From contig CAYYZY010000221.1 of the NCBI GenBank assembly GCA_964475955.1, positions 1-12,377 of the forward strand: DNA of 12,377 nt, in the 5' to 3' direction. The notes under the pieces were generated by a model, which had not been told where the DNA came from, did no database searches, and was given only the letters and a program-made list of their open reading frames with translations. Source of the stretch: DATKZH01 sp964475955 (GTDB lineage Bacteria; Planctomycetota; Planctomycetia; Pirellulales; Thermoguttaceae). Both the position numbers and the translations under genes were made by a program. This document shows positions 1-6,951 of this stretch, piece by piece; positions within the stretch are counted from its first letter, which is position 1; each line of letters opens with the position of its first letter.

Positions 1-230
1 CTCCTCCCAAGAGTTCCCGGACGGGTTCCGCCGGAGCACCCAACCCCGCCGACGTGGACAGCTTGAGGGGCGGTCTGCCGGGGGACCCTCGTGGCCAGTG
101 TGCGTGACCTGGAACCGGAGATATGCGTTGATGCTCGATAGCCGTTGACGCTGGAGGAGACACACGGCCCCGACGTCCCCGTCGGCAGGTTCCCGAGAGC
201 GTGAGACGGACGCCTCGAACCGCCTCGCGG

Positions 231-557
231 ATGAGCGTCGGCGACGCGTGGTTCTGCCTCTTGCCCGACAACGCGCGCGACCTGAATCTCCACTACCTGT
301 ACGTTTCGCCCGAAGGCATGGTCAACGTCTCCAGGCCCGATCTGCCGGGGCGGCCCGTGCCGATCCGGCACTTCATCCACCGCGGCGGTAGCTGCCGCTA
401 CCCGGGCGGCTGCAACAACGGCAGCCCGTATCAGAAAGAGCTCGACGGCTATCAGGTGAACGCCCTCCCGGCGCTTCTCGACGTGCTCCTCTGGCACGAC
501 CCGCCCGACGACGTGCGCCAACCGGCCGACATGCGTTTCACGATTCGCATACGATAG
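231..557 (+). CDS. Possible small hypothetical protein, 108 aa
   Basis: I do not recognise this protein. The frame has high G/C at third codon positions and a protein-like composition from about the ATG at 231 (MSVGDAWF), with many Asp, His, Tyr and Trp residues and two Cys in a short GG-SCRYPGGC segment. The frame stays open upstream to about 132 and could start at a GTG at 201, but codon usage there looks less gene-like, so I prefer 231. No clear ribosome binding site precedes either start. It ends with a basic DMRFTIRIR tail and a TAG at 555-557. It has no signal peptide or membrane segment. The same frame continues past the stop into another protein-like stretch, so this could be part of a broken longer gene. 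Existence as a functional gene is uncertain. Confidence 0.35.
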   Translation: MSVGDAWFCLLPDNARDLNLHYLYVSPEGMVNVSRPDLPGRPVPIRHFIHRGGSCRYPGGCNNGSPYQKELDGYQVNALPALLDVLLWHDPPDDVRQPADMRFTIRIR

Positions 558-674
558 CACGCGGCACGGGATCTTCGCGGTCGTCCGGGCGGCGGCTGGG
601 ACGCGGTGCACTACACCTCCACCCCGCAACTGGCCGCCGAGATTCGCCGCCGCGGCCTGAGGTTGAACTACTGA
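558..674 (+). pseudogene. Protein-like remnant in frame after the 555-557 stop
   Basis: Directly after the TAG at 555-557, the same reading frame continues for 38 codons to a TGA at 672-674. The translation looks like the natural C-terminal end of a protein: a GGGWDAVHYTSTPQ segment followed by a helix-like LAAEIRRRGLRLNY end. There is no start codon of its own in a sensible place. Either one 147-codon gene has acquired an amber stop, or two unrelated fragments abut here. I cannot name a family. Confidence 0.22.
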
Positions 675-775
675 AGCGCAAAGTCGGGCGGGTCGAGGCA
701 CGAGACCCAGGCGCTCGACTCCAACGGGCAGGCGCTACCAGGATCACACCGCCTGGAGAGGCGGCAACATCAAGT

Positions 776-806
776 AGCTGTAGGTTATGCTTCAGCATAT
801 CGAATG
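776..806 (+). repeat. Left 31-bp inverted repeat
   Basis: It begins AGCTGTAGGTTATGC and ends ATATCGAATG, and matches 1127-1157 exactly on the opposite strand. Read on the minus strand it could encode MLKHNLQLL, the same peptide as the right copy, which follows simply from the repeat identity. Confidence 0.85.
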
Positions 807-1126
807 CGATCACTCGTGCGTGGGTCGCTTCGTCGGGAACACGGAGGTGGTAGAAGCAACTGGAGCGAGCAACCTAAGAAGAATGGGGAATGGGGCTTGA
901 GATGAAACCAAGGTGACGTTTACCACTGCCCGCGTGTCGTCGCGGCCGTTCGTCGCGGTCCGGCCAACCGGGTTCGCGGATGAGCCGCTGAGCTTGTTAC
1001 GATGCGGCGAACCGCCGCGTCACCCGTCGCTTGTCCGAGGCAGGCGGCTCATGACGACGTGCGGTCCGTGCCCCGCCGCGGACCGGAGTCTCGCGAACAC
1101 CGCGCCGAAGAACTAGATGCGCAGGC

Positions 1127-1157
1127 CATTCGATATGCTGAAGCATAACCTACAGCT
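1127..1157 (-). repeat. Right 31-bp inverted repeat
   Basis: It begins CATTCGATATGCTG and ends CCTACAGCT, the exact reverse complement of 776-806. The flanking bases beyond 1157 show no resemblance to those before 776 beyond chance. Confidence 0.85.
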
Positions 1158-1473
1158 GCTGACGCTGAACTGTCGTCACATCGCGAACGCGAGCGCGTTG
1201 CCGGGAGTGTATCGGCTTCTCGGTGATCTCGGGCTCTCCGGGCTTCTCGATCGCCTGAAGGCGGCGGGCCATCCTGTCGCCCAAATCACGCAACGAACCA
1301 TCCGATGCACGGAAGCGGCGCACTCAAGTGGAGCTGCGGTGGACCATCAACCGTCGCCGCCCCGTGATCGGTGACGTTCGCTCGCAAAATCGCTCGATTT
1401 GACGCGGCGCACCCGGCTCGGGATACTTGAGGTTCGGTACCCTTCCCCCGAACCCTATCGCGAGAACGGCATC

Positions 1474-3360
1474 ATGAGATTTCTTTGTAACGGCAAGAAC
1501 CTGGCCGTCGCGCTGCTGGCCCTGGCGGCCCTGGCGGCGGCGGTCCTTCGGCCCGGGGCTCCCTGCCGGGCGGCCGATCGGCCGAACTTCGTGTGGCTGA
1601 TCTCCGAGGACAACTCGAAGCACTTCATGCGCCTGTTCCACGAGACGGGCCCCGAAACGCCGAACATCGAGCGGCTGGCCGAGCATGGGCTGGCCTTCGA
1701 CCGGGCCTTCTCCAACGCGCCGGTCTGCTCCGTCGCCCGGAGCACGCTGGTGACGAGTTGTTACGCCCCGCGGATCGGCACGCAGTATCACCGCCGCGAG
1801 AAGCTGGTTCCCATGCCCGAGGGGCTGCGCATGTTTCCGGCGTACCTGCGCGACGCGGGGTACTACACCACCAACGTGCGCAAGGAGGACTACAACGCCG
1901 TCAAGGGCGAGGACGTGTGGGACGAGTCGTCGCGCAAGGCCCGCTGGCGGAATCGCAAGCCCGGGCAGCCGTTCTTTCATCAGCAGAGCAGCTACGGGGT
2001 GACGCACGAGAGTTCGCTGCACTTCCCCGCCTCGGCGATGGAGAAGCCGACGGAGACCGACCCCGACACGGTCTTCATCCCCCCCTGCCACCCCGACACG
2101 CCGACGTTCCGCTACACCTACGCCCGGTACCACGACCGCATCCGCCAGATGGACGCCCAGATCGGCGAGATGGTCGACCAACTGGCCGAGGCGGGGCTGC
2201 TCGAAGACACGTTCATCTTCTACTTCGGCGACCACGGCGGCGTGCTGCCCGGCAGCAAGGGCTACCTCTGGGAGCGGGGGCTGCACGTGCCGCTGGTGGT
2301 GCGCGTGCCGGAGAACTGGAAGCACCTGGTCGACGCCGCGTTGGGAACGCGCGTGGGCGGGTTCGTCGAATTCGTCGACTTGGGGCCGACGCTGCTCCAA
2401 CTGGCCGGGCTGGAAGTGCCGCGGGGCGTCGACGGCCGGCCGTTCCTGGGCCCGGGCGTGCGCATGGCCGAAGTCCACGCGCGGGACGAGACCTTCGGCT
2501 ACGCCGACCGCTTCGACGAGAAGTACGACCTGGTGCGCACGCTTCGCAAGGGCAAGCTGAAGTACATGCGGAGCTACCAGCCGTTCAATTTCGACGGCCT
2601 CTACAACAAGTACCGCTACAAGATGCTGGCCTACGCCGAGTGGCGCGACCTGTACGAGGCGGGCAAGCTCAACGCGGTGCAAAGTCAGTTCTTCGAGCCG
2701 CGTGCGCCCGAGGCGCTCTACGACCTGGAAAGCGACCCGTACGAAACGAAGAACCTGGCCGGCGATCCCCGCTACGCCGAGGCGCTGGCCGACATGCGCC
2801 GGCGACTGACCGAGCGCGTCAAGGGCCTGCCCGACTTGAGTTTCTTCCCCGAAAGCCACCTGGTCGACCGGGCGTTCGACAACCCGGTCGCCTTCGGCCG
2901 GGCGCACCGCGACGAGATCGCGCGGCTGGTCGACGTGGCCGACCTGAGCCTCGTTCCGTTCCAGGAGGCTCGGGGCCGCGTCGAGGAGGCCCTCGCTTCG
3001 GACGATCCCTGGCCGCGCTACTGGGGCCTGATCGCCGCAAGCAGCCACGGCAAGGCCGCCGCGGCACTTACGGATTCGGCCAAGCGACTTGCCGAGCACG
3101 ACCCGGAGCCGCTCGTTCGGGTGCGCGCGGCCGAGTTCCTCGGGCTGGTGGGCGCCGCCGATCCGCGCCCGACGATCGCCGACTGCCTGTTGCGGTCCGG
3201 TTCGACGGTTGAAGCCAACCTGATGCTCAACACGGCCGTGCTCCTCCAGGACGGCGAGCGGGGCTACCGGTTCGATCTGCCGCGGGGGCGGATCCTCGGC
3301 GATCGGCCGGGCGAGAAGGCCCGCTACGTGTCGGACCGGCTCGACTACCTGGCCCGGTAG
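1474..3360 (+). CDS. Secreted sulfatase (heparan N-sulfatase-like) with HEAT-like C-terminal region
   Basis: A 628-aa type I sulfatase, predicted to hydrolyse sulfate esters or N-sulfate on polysaccharides outside the cytoplasm. The ATG at 1474 starts a signal peptide (basic MRFLCNGKN, Leu/Ala-rich core to about residue 25, likely cleavage near CRAA at 31-34); the frame upstream of it looks non-coding. The sulfatase domain spans about 36-450: metal-site segment SEDNS at 44-48, formylglycine site CSVAR at 85-89, FGDHGG at 251-256, and K262 and E267 in the SKGYLWERG segment. Residues 410-427 (PEALYDLESDPYETKNL) are the typical sulfatase C-terminal subdomain motif. Residues about 470-590 are helical and Ala/Leu-rich, resembling HEAT repeats, an arrangement common in planctomycete sulfatases. 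The active-site motif has Val where Pro or Ala is usual. It converges on the flagellin gene and is probably unrelated to motility. The substrate cannot be told from sequence. Confidence 0.93.
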   Translation: MRFLCNGKNLAVALLALAALAAAVLRPGAPCRAADRPNFVWLISEDNSKHFMRLFHETGPETPNIERLAEHGLAFDRAFSNAPVCSVARSTLVTSCYAPRIGTQYHRREKLVPMPEGLRMFPAYLRDAGYYTTNVRKEDYNAVKGEDVWDESSRKARWRNRKPGQPFFHQQSSYGVTHESSLHFPASAMEKPTETDPDTVFIPPCHPDTPTFRYTYARYHDRIRQMDAQIGEMVDQLAEAGLLEDTFIFYFGDHGGVLPGSKGYLWERGLHVPLVVRVPENWKHLVDAALGTRVGGFVEFVDLGPTLLQLAGLEVPRGVDGRPFLGPGVRMAEVHARDETFGYADRFDEKYDLVRTLRKGKLKYMRSYQPFNFDGLYNKYRYKMLAYAEWRDLYEAGKLNAVQSQFFEPRAPEALYDLESDPYETKNLAGDPRYAEALADMRRRLTERVKGLPDLSFFPESHLVDRAFDNPVAFGRAHRDEIARLVDVADLSLVPFQEARGRVEEALASDDPWPRYWGLIAASSHGKAAAALTDSAKRLAEHDPEPLVRVRAAEFLGLVGAADPRPTIADCLLRSGSTVEANLMLNTAVLLQDGERGYRFDLPRGRILGDRPGEKARYVSDRLDYLAR

Positions 3361-3381
3361 ACGAAAACGGCCCGTCTTGGC
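3361..3381. terminator. Possible left arm of a terminator cut by the gap
   Basis: Just after the sulfatase stop comes AAAACGGCCCGTCTTGGC, running into the N block. An A-run followed by a G/C-rich arm is how a bidirectional rho-independent terminator between two converging genes would begin, with the matching arm and T-run hidden in the gap. The second arm is not visible, so this is a guess. Confidence 0.25.
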
Positions 3382-3481
3382 NNNNNNNNNNNNNNNNNNN
3401 NNNNNNNNNNNNNNNNNNNNNNNNNNNNNNNNNNNNNNNNNNNNNNNNNNNNNNNNNNNNNNNNNNNNNNNNNNNNNNNNN
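3382..3481. other. Assembly gap, exactly 100 N
   Basis: A run of exactly 100 N is a placeholder for a gap of unknown length. It hides the last codons of flagellin and the junction with the sulfatase. Any translation that passes from flagellin through this gap into the antisense of the sulfatase is an artefact. Confidence 0.98.
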
Positions 3482-5505
3482 TTGCTGTTGGCGATCGAGA
3501 GCACGGAGGTACCGGACTGCACCAGGATTTGGGCCCGGGTGAGTGCGGCCGTCTCGGCGGCGAAGTCGGCGTCGCGGATGGAGCTTTCCGCGTCGGACAG
3601 GTTCTCCAGCGTATCGTTCAGCGAGTTGATGTTACTTTCCAGGGTCGTTTTCTGGAAGGCACCGAGGCGACCTCGAAGCGAGGCGATCTCGGAGACGACC
3701 TCGTCGACGATACTCGCCGCGGTGGTCGGGTCGGTGGCCAACGCGGCGGCCTCACCGGACCCGAGTTGATACAATCGGCCGCTCTCGCCTCGGAGTTGGG
3801 CCGTGGCGACGCTCTGGATGCCGAGGCGGGCCTGCTGGACGCTGACCACGTCGGGGCCGACCTGGAACTTGGCCCCGCCGCCGGTGATCGAGAACTGGAT
3901 CGTGTCGGTCGAATCGGCCGTGATCGTGGCCGACATGTCCAGGGTCGCCGTGTTGATCGAGAGGGTGTTCCCTTCGCCGTTGGCGCTGAAGCCGTTGACC
4001 GAGGCGTCGATGTCGGTACCGGTATCCCGAGTGGCGCTCAGGTTGTCCTCGAACGTTCCCGAGGAGCCTTCGCTGATCACGCCGACGGAGACGTACGCGT
4101 CCGACCCGTACTCCGAGGAGTCGAGTTCGAGCGTTCCGGCGTTGTCGGTGGCGGTCACGCCCAAAGCGTCGGAGACGAGGTTGATGGCCGAAGCGACCGC
4201 GCTGACCTTGGTGTACTGCTCGAAGCTGAACACTTGGGCGCCCAGTTCGCCGGCCAACTCGAAGACGACGCTGTCCTGGAGCACGCCGCCGCCGGTGTAC
4301 TGGGTGTTGGCGGTTGCCGCGGTGTCGCCGGAACCCGTGTCGCCGCTAATGGTGGTTCTGGCGTCGTCGTCCGAAGTGTCGACCGTCGCCGTGAAGGACG
4401 CGTTCGCGATGGCCTCGATCTGCGTCTCGATGGCACTCAGCGCGGTGGAATCGGCATCGTCGATCGTGATCACCAGCGTGTTGGCGTCTTCGTCGTAAAC
4501 GGCCGTCGGGTTACCCGCCCCAATTCCCGTGGCGGTCTCGATGCTAATGGCCAGGTTGTTGAAGTCGGCGCCGGCCGTGTCCGCGTCGATCTGGAGCGTG
4601 GCCATGCCGGTGGTTGCGATGCCGATTCCCGCGTCGGCGGCGTCGGCGGCGCCGGCAGGCGTGTCGGTCTCCGCTTGAAATTCGGTCACGTTGTCGTTGA
4701 CGGCGTCGGCCAGGTCCTGAAGCGTAATGGCCGCGTTCGTGATGTCCGCGGTAATCTCGAGCGTAGAACCGTCGTACGTAGCCGTGGTTGCGCCGACGGC
4801 GTCCGTGATCGTGATATCGATGCCGTCCTCATCGGTGTCGACGGACGTGGCCCGAACGGTCAAGTCGCCGTTGGTGAGAGTCATCGTGGCCCCGGCGGCG
4901 AACGACAGGGTCGCGTTGGCGTTCGCGTCGGCGCTGATCGCCGAGGTGATTTGGGCCTTGGTGGCGGCGGCCGCGATTTCGACTTCGACGTCGATCTGTC
5001 CGGTCGCCCCGAGGTTGGCCTGGTTGATCTCCAGGTCCTGGACGTCGTCGAAGTTCTGCGTCGCCGAGGTGATGAAGCCCAGGCTGCCGTCCAATAGCTT
5101 CTTGCCCTGGAAGGTCGTGGTCTGGGCGATTCGGTTGATCGCTTCCAGCGACGAATCGACTTGGAGCTGGTTGGCGGTGAGCTGCTCGTCGCTCATCGCC
5201 CCGATGTTGGCCGCTTCGGTGACGAGGCCGCGAATGTCGTTCAGCAGGGAGCTGATTTCACCCAGGGCGCTATCCGCCGTGGCGATCATCTGATTGGCGC
5301 GTTCGGTGTTCGAGATCGCCGCTTCGACGCTCGTGATGTCGCTCCGCAGGGCCTCGCTGGCAATCAGGCCGGCCGGGTCGTCCTTGCCCGTGTTGATCCG
5401 CAAGCCGCTGCTGAGCCGGGTCAATGCTCTCTGCAATTCCGCGTTGGACCGCGCGAGGGTTTTCTGCGCGGTAAGCGAGCTGATATTCGTGTTAATTCGG
5501 GTCAT
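3482..5505 (-). CDS. fliC: Flagellin, 3' end missing in gap
   Basis: The filament subunit, exported and polymerised beyond the FlgK-FlgL junction. 674 codons are visible and the stop is lost in the gap. The ATG at 5505 gives the classic MTRINTNISSL start and has AGAAAGGG eight bases upstream; an alternative GTG at 5514 overlaps that site and is unlikely. Residues 1-165 are the conserved N-terminal D0/D1 region (LSSGLRINTGKDDPAGLIAS at 31-50). About 166-540 is a long Ala/Thr/Asp-rich beta region, probably exposed on the filament. From about 543 comes GGGAKFQVGPDVVSVQQARLGI, then the C-terminal D1/D0 helices ending LVQSGTSVLSIANS at 661-674; a complete flagellin would normally need only some 10 more residues. 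It lies 437 bp after csrA with its own terminator-separated, sigma-28-like promoter and long leader. fliC (hag) is used as the generic name; other copies may exist in the genome. Confidence 0.96.
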
Positions 5506-5743
5506 GCCAGACACCCTTTCTCATAGAAGGACTACGTCCAAGCCTGACCGGATTGCGGGGAGCATGGGGTTCCGGACCAGCTTGCCTCGTTGCCGCGCGA
5601 GGCGTCGCGCCCCGTTGGCGGCGGGAATCGGTGGGTATGCCTATTTTACGTGGGCTTCCTGCGGGGAGGATTTCGGCCCTCCGTCCAACAAGGGCCGACC
5701 GCGCGGTGCGGTCCGCGTGCTCCGCACGCGGGAACGCAACTAT
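5506..5743 (-). promoter_or_regulatory. Long flagellin leader with GGA-loop hairpins, candidate CsrA target
   Basis: If transcription starts about seven bases after the -10 element, the flagellin mRNA has a leader of about 235 nt. Near its 5' end is an 8-bp perfect stem with exactly GGA as loop (5731-5713). Next is an 8-bp stem with a 10-base loop holding TTGGACGG (5698-5673). Further down is a weaker 3-bp stem with CCGGA in the loop (5578-5568), and a GGAC/GTCC mini-hairpin (5543-5533 region) before the ribosome binding site. CsrA is known to bind GGA exposed in hairpin loops, and fliW-csrA lie just upstream. Binding here is an inference. Confidence 0.5.
5514..5521 (-). promoter_or_regulatory. 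Ribosome binding site of flagellin
   Basis: On the minus strand AGAAAGGG lies eight bases before the ATG at 5505, which fixes that start over the GTG at 5514. It contains no GGA, so a CsrA site does not directly cover this Shine-Dalgarno sequence, unlike in Bacillus hag. Confidence 0.7.
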
Positions 5744-5749
5744 CTCGCA

Positions 5750-5777
5750 ATATCGGCCAGTTAAAACGCGGACTTTA
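5750..5777 (-). promoter_or_regulatory. Sigma-28 (FliA/SigD)-type promoter of flagellin
   Basis: On the minus strand TAAAGTCC (5777-5770) is followed after 12 bases by GCCGATAT (5757-5750). The known flagellar sigma-28 consensus is TAAAGTTT, 11 bases, GCCGATAA. Thus the -35 core TAAAGT and seven of eight -10 bases match, with spacing one base longer. It lies downstream of the csrA terminator and points at flagellin. Confidence 0.75.
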
Positions 5778-5856
5778 GGCAACGTGCGTTCTTGTTTAAC
5801 GAAATTGCTCCCGCAGCATCCGTTTCGGCATCCGCAGCCGTTTCCGAGAAGCGAAA

Positions 5857-5891
5857 GGCCCTGCAATCGGCACGGTTGCCGTTGCAGGGCC
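5857..5891 (-). terminator. Rho-independent-type terminator after csrA
   Basis: GGCCCTGCAA (5857-5866) pairs perfectly with TTGCAGGGCC (5882-5891), and inside it CGGCA pairs with TGCCG around a 4-base loop, with one unpaired base. On the minus strand the hairpin is followed by TTTCGCTTCT, an imperfect T-rich tail. It sits 52 bases after the csrA stop and before the flagellin promoter, so it probably ends the upstream transcript. Confidence 0.65.
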
Positions 5892-5942
5892 CGCACAAGC
5901 GGAACAATCGTCAGATCCTTCGCCGCAAAAACGCCAGGGAGA

Positions 5943-6194
5943 TCACCCGCCCTGGACGGTGCCCGGCTCCGCGGTCGGGTCGTCGGCGAGCCGGCGCGCC
6001 TCCCCGGCGCCGAGCCGGCTGGCACGCAGGTTCTCGCGCTGGATGGCCTCGTAGACCTCGCGGCGGTGGACGGGGATCTCGCTGGGGGCGTCGATGCCCA
6101 AACGGACCTTGTCGCCGCGGACGTCGACGACCGTCACCACGATGTCGTCGCCGATGATGATGCTCTGGTCGCGCTGTCGGGATAGGACAAGCAT
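5943..6194 (-). CDS. csrA: Carbon storage regulator CsrA, RNA-binding translational regulator
   Basis: An 83-aa CsrA/RsmA homologue. These small dimeric beta proteins bind GGA motifs in mRNA leaders and usually block translation; next to flagellin the expected target is the flagellin mRNA, with FliW as antagonist. The start at 6194 gives the family N-terminus MLVLSRQRDQSIIIGDD and has GAAGGAG upstream. Key RNA-binding positions known from E. coli CsrA are kept: L4, R6 and R44 (in VHRREVYEAIQ at 42-52). The family core ends near residue 57; the remaining 25 or so residues (RASRLGAGEARRL to the end) are a charged extension of unknown role, longer than the 61-aa E. coli protein. It follows fliW by 132 bp. 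Confidence 0.97.
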   Translation of the reverse strand: MLVLSRQRDQSIIIGDDIVVTVVDVRGDKVRLGIDAPSEIPVHRREVYEAIQRENLRASRLGAGEARRLADDPTAEPGTVQGG

Positions 6195-6201
6195 CGAATG
6201 G

Positions 6202-6208
6202 CTCCTTC
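6202..6208 (-). promoter_or_regulatory. Strong ribosome binding site of csrA
   Basis: GAAGGAG on the minus strand, seven bases before the ATG at 6194. It is the best Shine-Dalgarno sequence among the genes of this cluster and decides the CsrA start against the longer upstream reading frame. It contains GGA, so autoregulation by CsrA is conceivable. Confidence 0.8.
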
Positions 6209-6230
6209 GCCTGACGCATCGGCCCGCCGG

Positions 6231-6244
6231 CCGACCGCGGTCGG
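6231..6244. repeat. 14-bp perfect palindrome between fliW and csrA
   Basis: CCGACCGCGGTCGG reads the same on both strands and lies 37-50 bases upstream of the csrA start. It could be an operator or an RNA hairpin; nothing else supports a role. Confidence 0.35.
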
Positions 6245-6326
6245 TTGGTGACAATTGCTCCGGGTCGCGGGAAGGCGTACGGCCCGCCCTCCGCAAAACG
6301 GCGGCGATCCAACGATTCCACGCCGC

Positions 6327-6770
6327 CTACGCGCTTTTGCGCACCGCGGGCGGCGCGGCGTCCAGGTGGTGCCGTACCGGCAGGTTCCCGTTGGCGATCA
6401 CCTGCCGGGCCAGGCGGCGGCGCAGATTGATCACGATCGGGGCCTTGAGATTCAAAGTCAGCGAGCCGTCGGTGTACCCCACGACGAGCAACACCTGAGC
6501 CGCACGGACGTCGTCGAGTTCGAGCGGCTCGAGCTCGTGCCGGGCGACGCGCAACTGGAAACCGGGAACGAATCGCCGCGGACTGACCACGGCCAGCGCG
6601 ACGTCGGCTCGGTCGGCGCTCTGGAGCCAGCAGGCCGCGTCGTTCTGCGCCTCGGCCACAAGCACCCATTCGCGGCGCTGCTCCAGTCCCGGCAGCCCCT
6701 CCGGGAAGCGGATGATGTCCTCAGGTGCGACTTCCAGCGGACCGAATCGAGTTGTGAAGACGTCGATCAT
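6327..6770 (-). CDS. fliW: Flagellar assembly factor FliW
   Basis: A 147-aa FliW homologue. FliW binds free flagellin in the cytoplasm; when flagellin is secreted, FliW is released and inhibits CsrA, so flagellin translation resumes. Family motifs are visible: MIDVFTTRFGPLEV at the start, IIRFPEGLPGLE at 19-30, LQS at 49-51, and NLKAPIVIN at 107-115 followed by a basic segment and a VRHHL motif at 132-136. The ATG at 6770 is chosen because FliW proteins begin at this MI(D) position; an upstream GTG at 6818 would add 16 residues (MTEYVAPCFF...) unlike the family. The ribosome binding site is weak. The gene lies 243 bp after flgL, across a repeat-bearing spacer. Confidence 0.95.
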   Translation of the reverse strand: MIDVFTTRFGPLEVAPEDIIRFPEGLPGLEQRREWVLVAEAQNDAACWLQSADRADVALAVVSPRRFVPGFQLRVARHELEPLELDDVRAAQVLLVVGYTDGSLTLNLKAPIVINLRRRLARQVIANGNLPVRHHLDAAPPAVRKSA

Positions 6771-6874
6771 CGTACACCCGCGCTTGCCAAAGAAACACGG
6801 CGCTACGTACTCAGTCACCGTGCGCGGTTTCGTGACGCGCGCTGCGACTGGAGGGCACGGCCTCCGTACGGTCT

Positions 6875-6951
6875 CGGAACGCCGCGGAGGGCGTTCCCTA
6901 CAGTTCGGGTCAGTCGCGGAACGCTTTCCCGACAGTTGGTGTCAGCGCACG
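6875..6951. repeat. Repeat-bearing spacer between flgL and fliW
   Basis: GGAACGCC (6876-6883) pairs perfectly with GGCGTTCC (6890-6897) around a 6-base loop. A shorter imperfect copy of the same unit follows: CGGAACGC ... TTCCCTACAGTTCGGGTCAG near 6875-6912 resembles CGGAACGC TTTCCCGACAGTTGGTGTCAG near 6926-6954. Such palindromes look like the dispersed intergenic repeats of planctomycete genomes rather than an operon element. Confidence 0.5.

Larger units (their letters stand above)
776..1157. mobile_element. MITE-like 382-bp element with 31-bp perfect terminal inverted repeats
   Basis: The bases at 776-806 are the exact reverse complement of 1127-1157, 31 of 31, and similarity ends abruptly on the outer side. 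The enclosed 320 bp carry no convincing gene. Each repeat also contains its own short palindrome (TATGCT, two bases, AGCATA). A short segment bounded by long perfect inverted repeats and lacking a transposase is the layout of a miniature inverted-repeat transposable element. I could not find a convincing target-site duplication at the outer edges. Alternatives are a pair of protein-binding sites or a local inverted duplication. Confidence 0.4.
675..1473. other. Stretch without a confident gene
   Basis: About 800 bases with no gene I can support. They contain the inverted-repeat element at 776-1157. A weak frame on + (1117-1374, 85 codons, starting MRRPFDMLKHNLQLL) begins inside the right repeat and loses coding character toward its end; I do not recognise it. 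A hairpin with a 7-bp perfect stem (1062-1068 with 1079-1085) lies inside the element. A small AAATCG/CGATTT palindrome (1387-1400) sits between the element and the sulfatase start. No convincing promoter for the sulfatase is visible. Confidence 0.5.

Noticed and set aside
960..1110. Resemblance to an integron attC site (GTTACGATGCGGCGAACCG and following)
   Set aside because: The start is vaguely like planctomycete attC repeats, but I cannot find paired R and L boxes or the long imperfect inverted repeat such a site needs, and no integrase is present.
913..1116. A 67-codon frame inside the inverted-repeat element
   Set aside because: It has no ribosome binding site, an unnatural composition and no recognisable motif; it looks like a chance frame.
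1474..1580. Lipoprotein signal on the sulfatase
   Set aside because: The Cys at residue 31 lies in GAPCR, which is not a lipobox (L-A/S-G/A-C); an ordinary signal peptide fits better.
1324..5514. A continuous minus-strand frame running from flagellin through the gap and on to about 1324 (nearly 1400 codons)
   Set aside because: It crosses 100 N in an arbitrary frame and then runs antisense to the sulfatase, giving a low-complexity Arg/Val/Leu-rich translation. The flagellin should end inside the gap.
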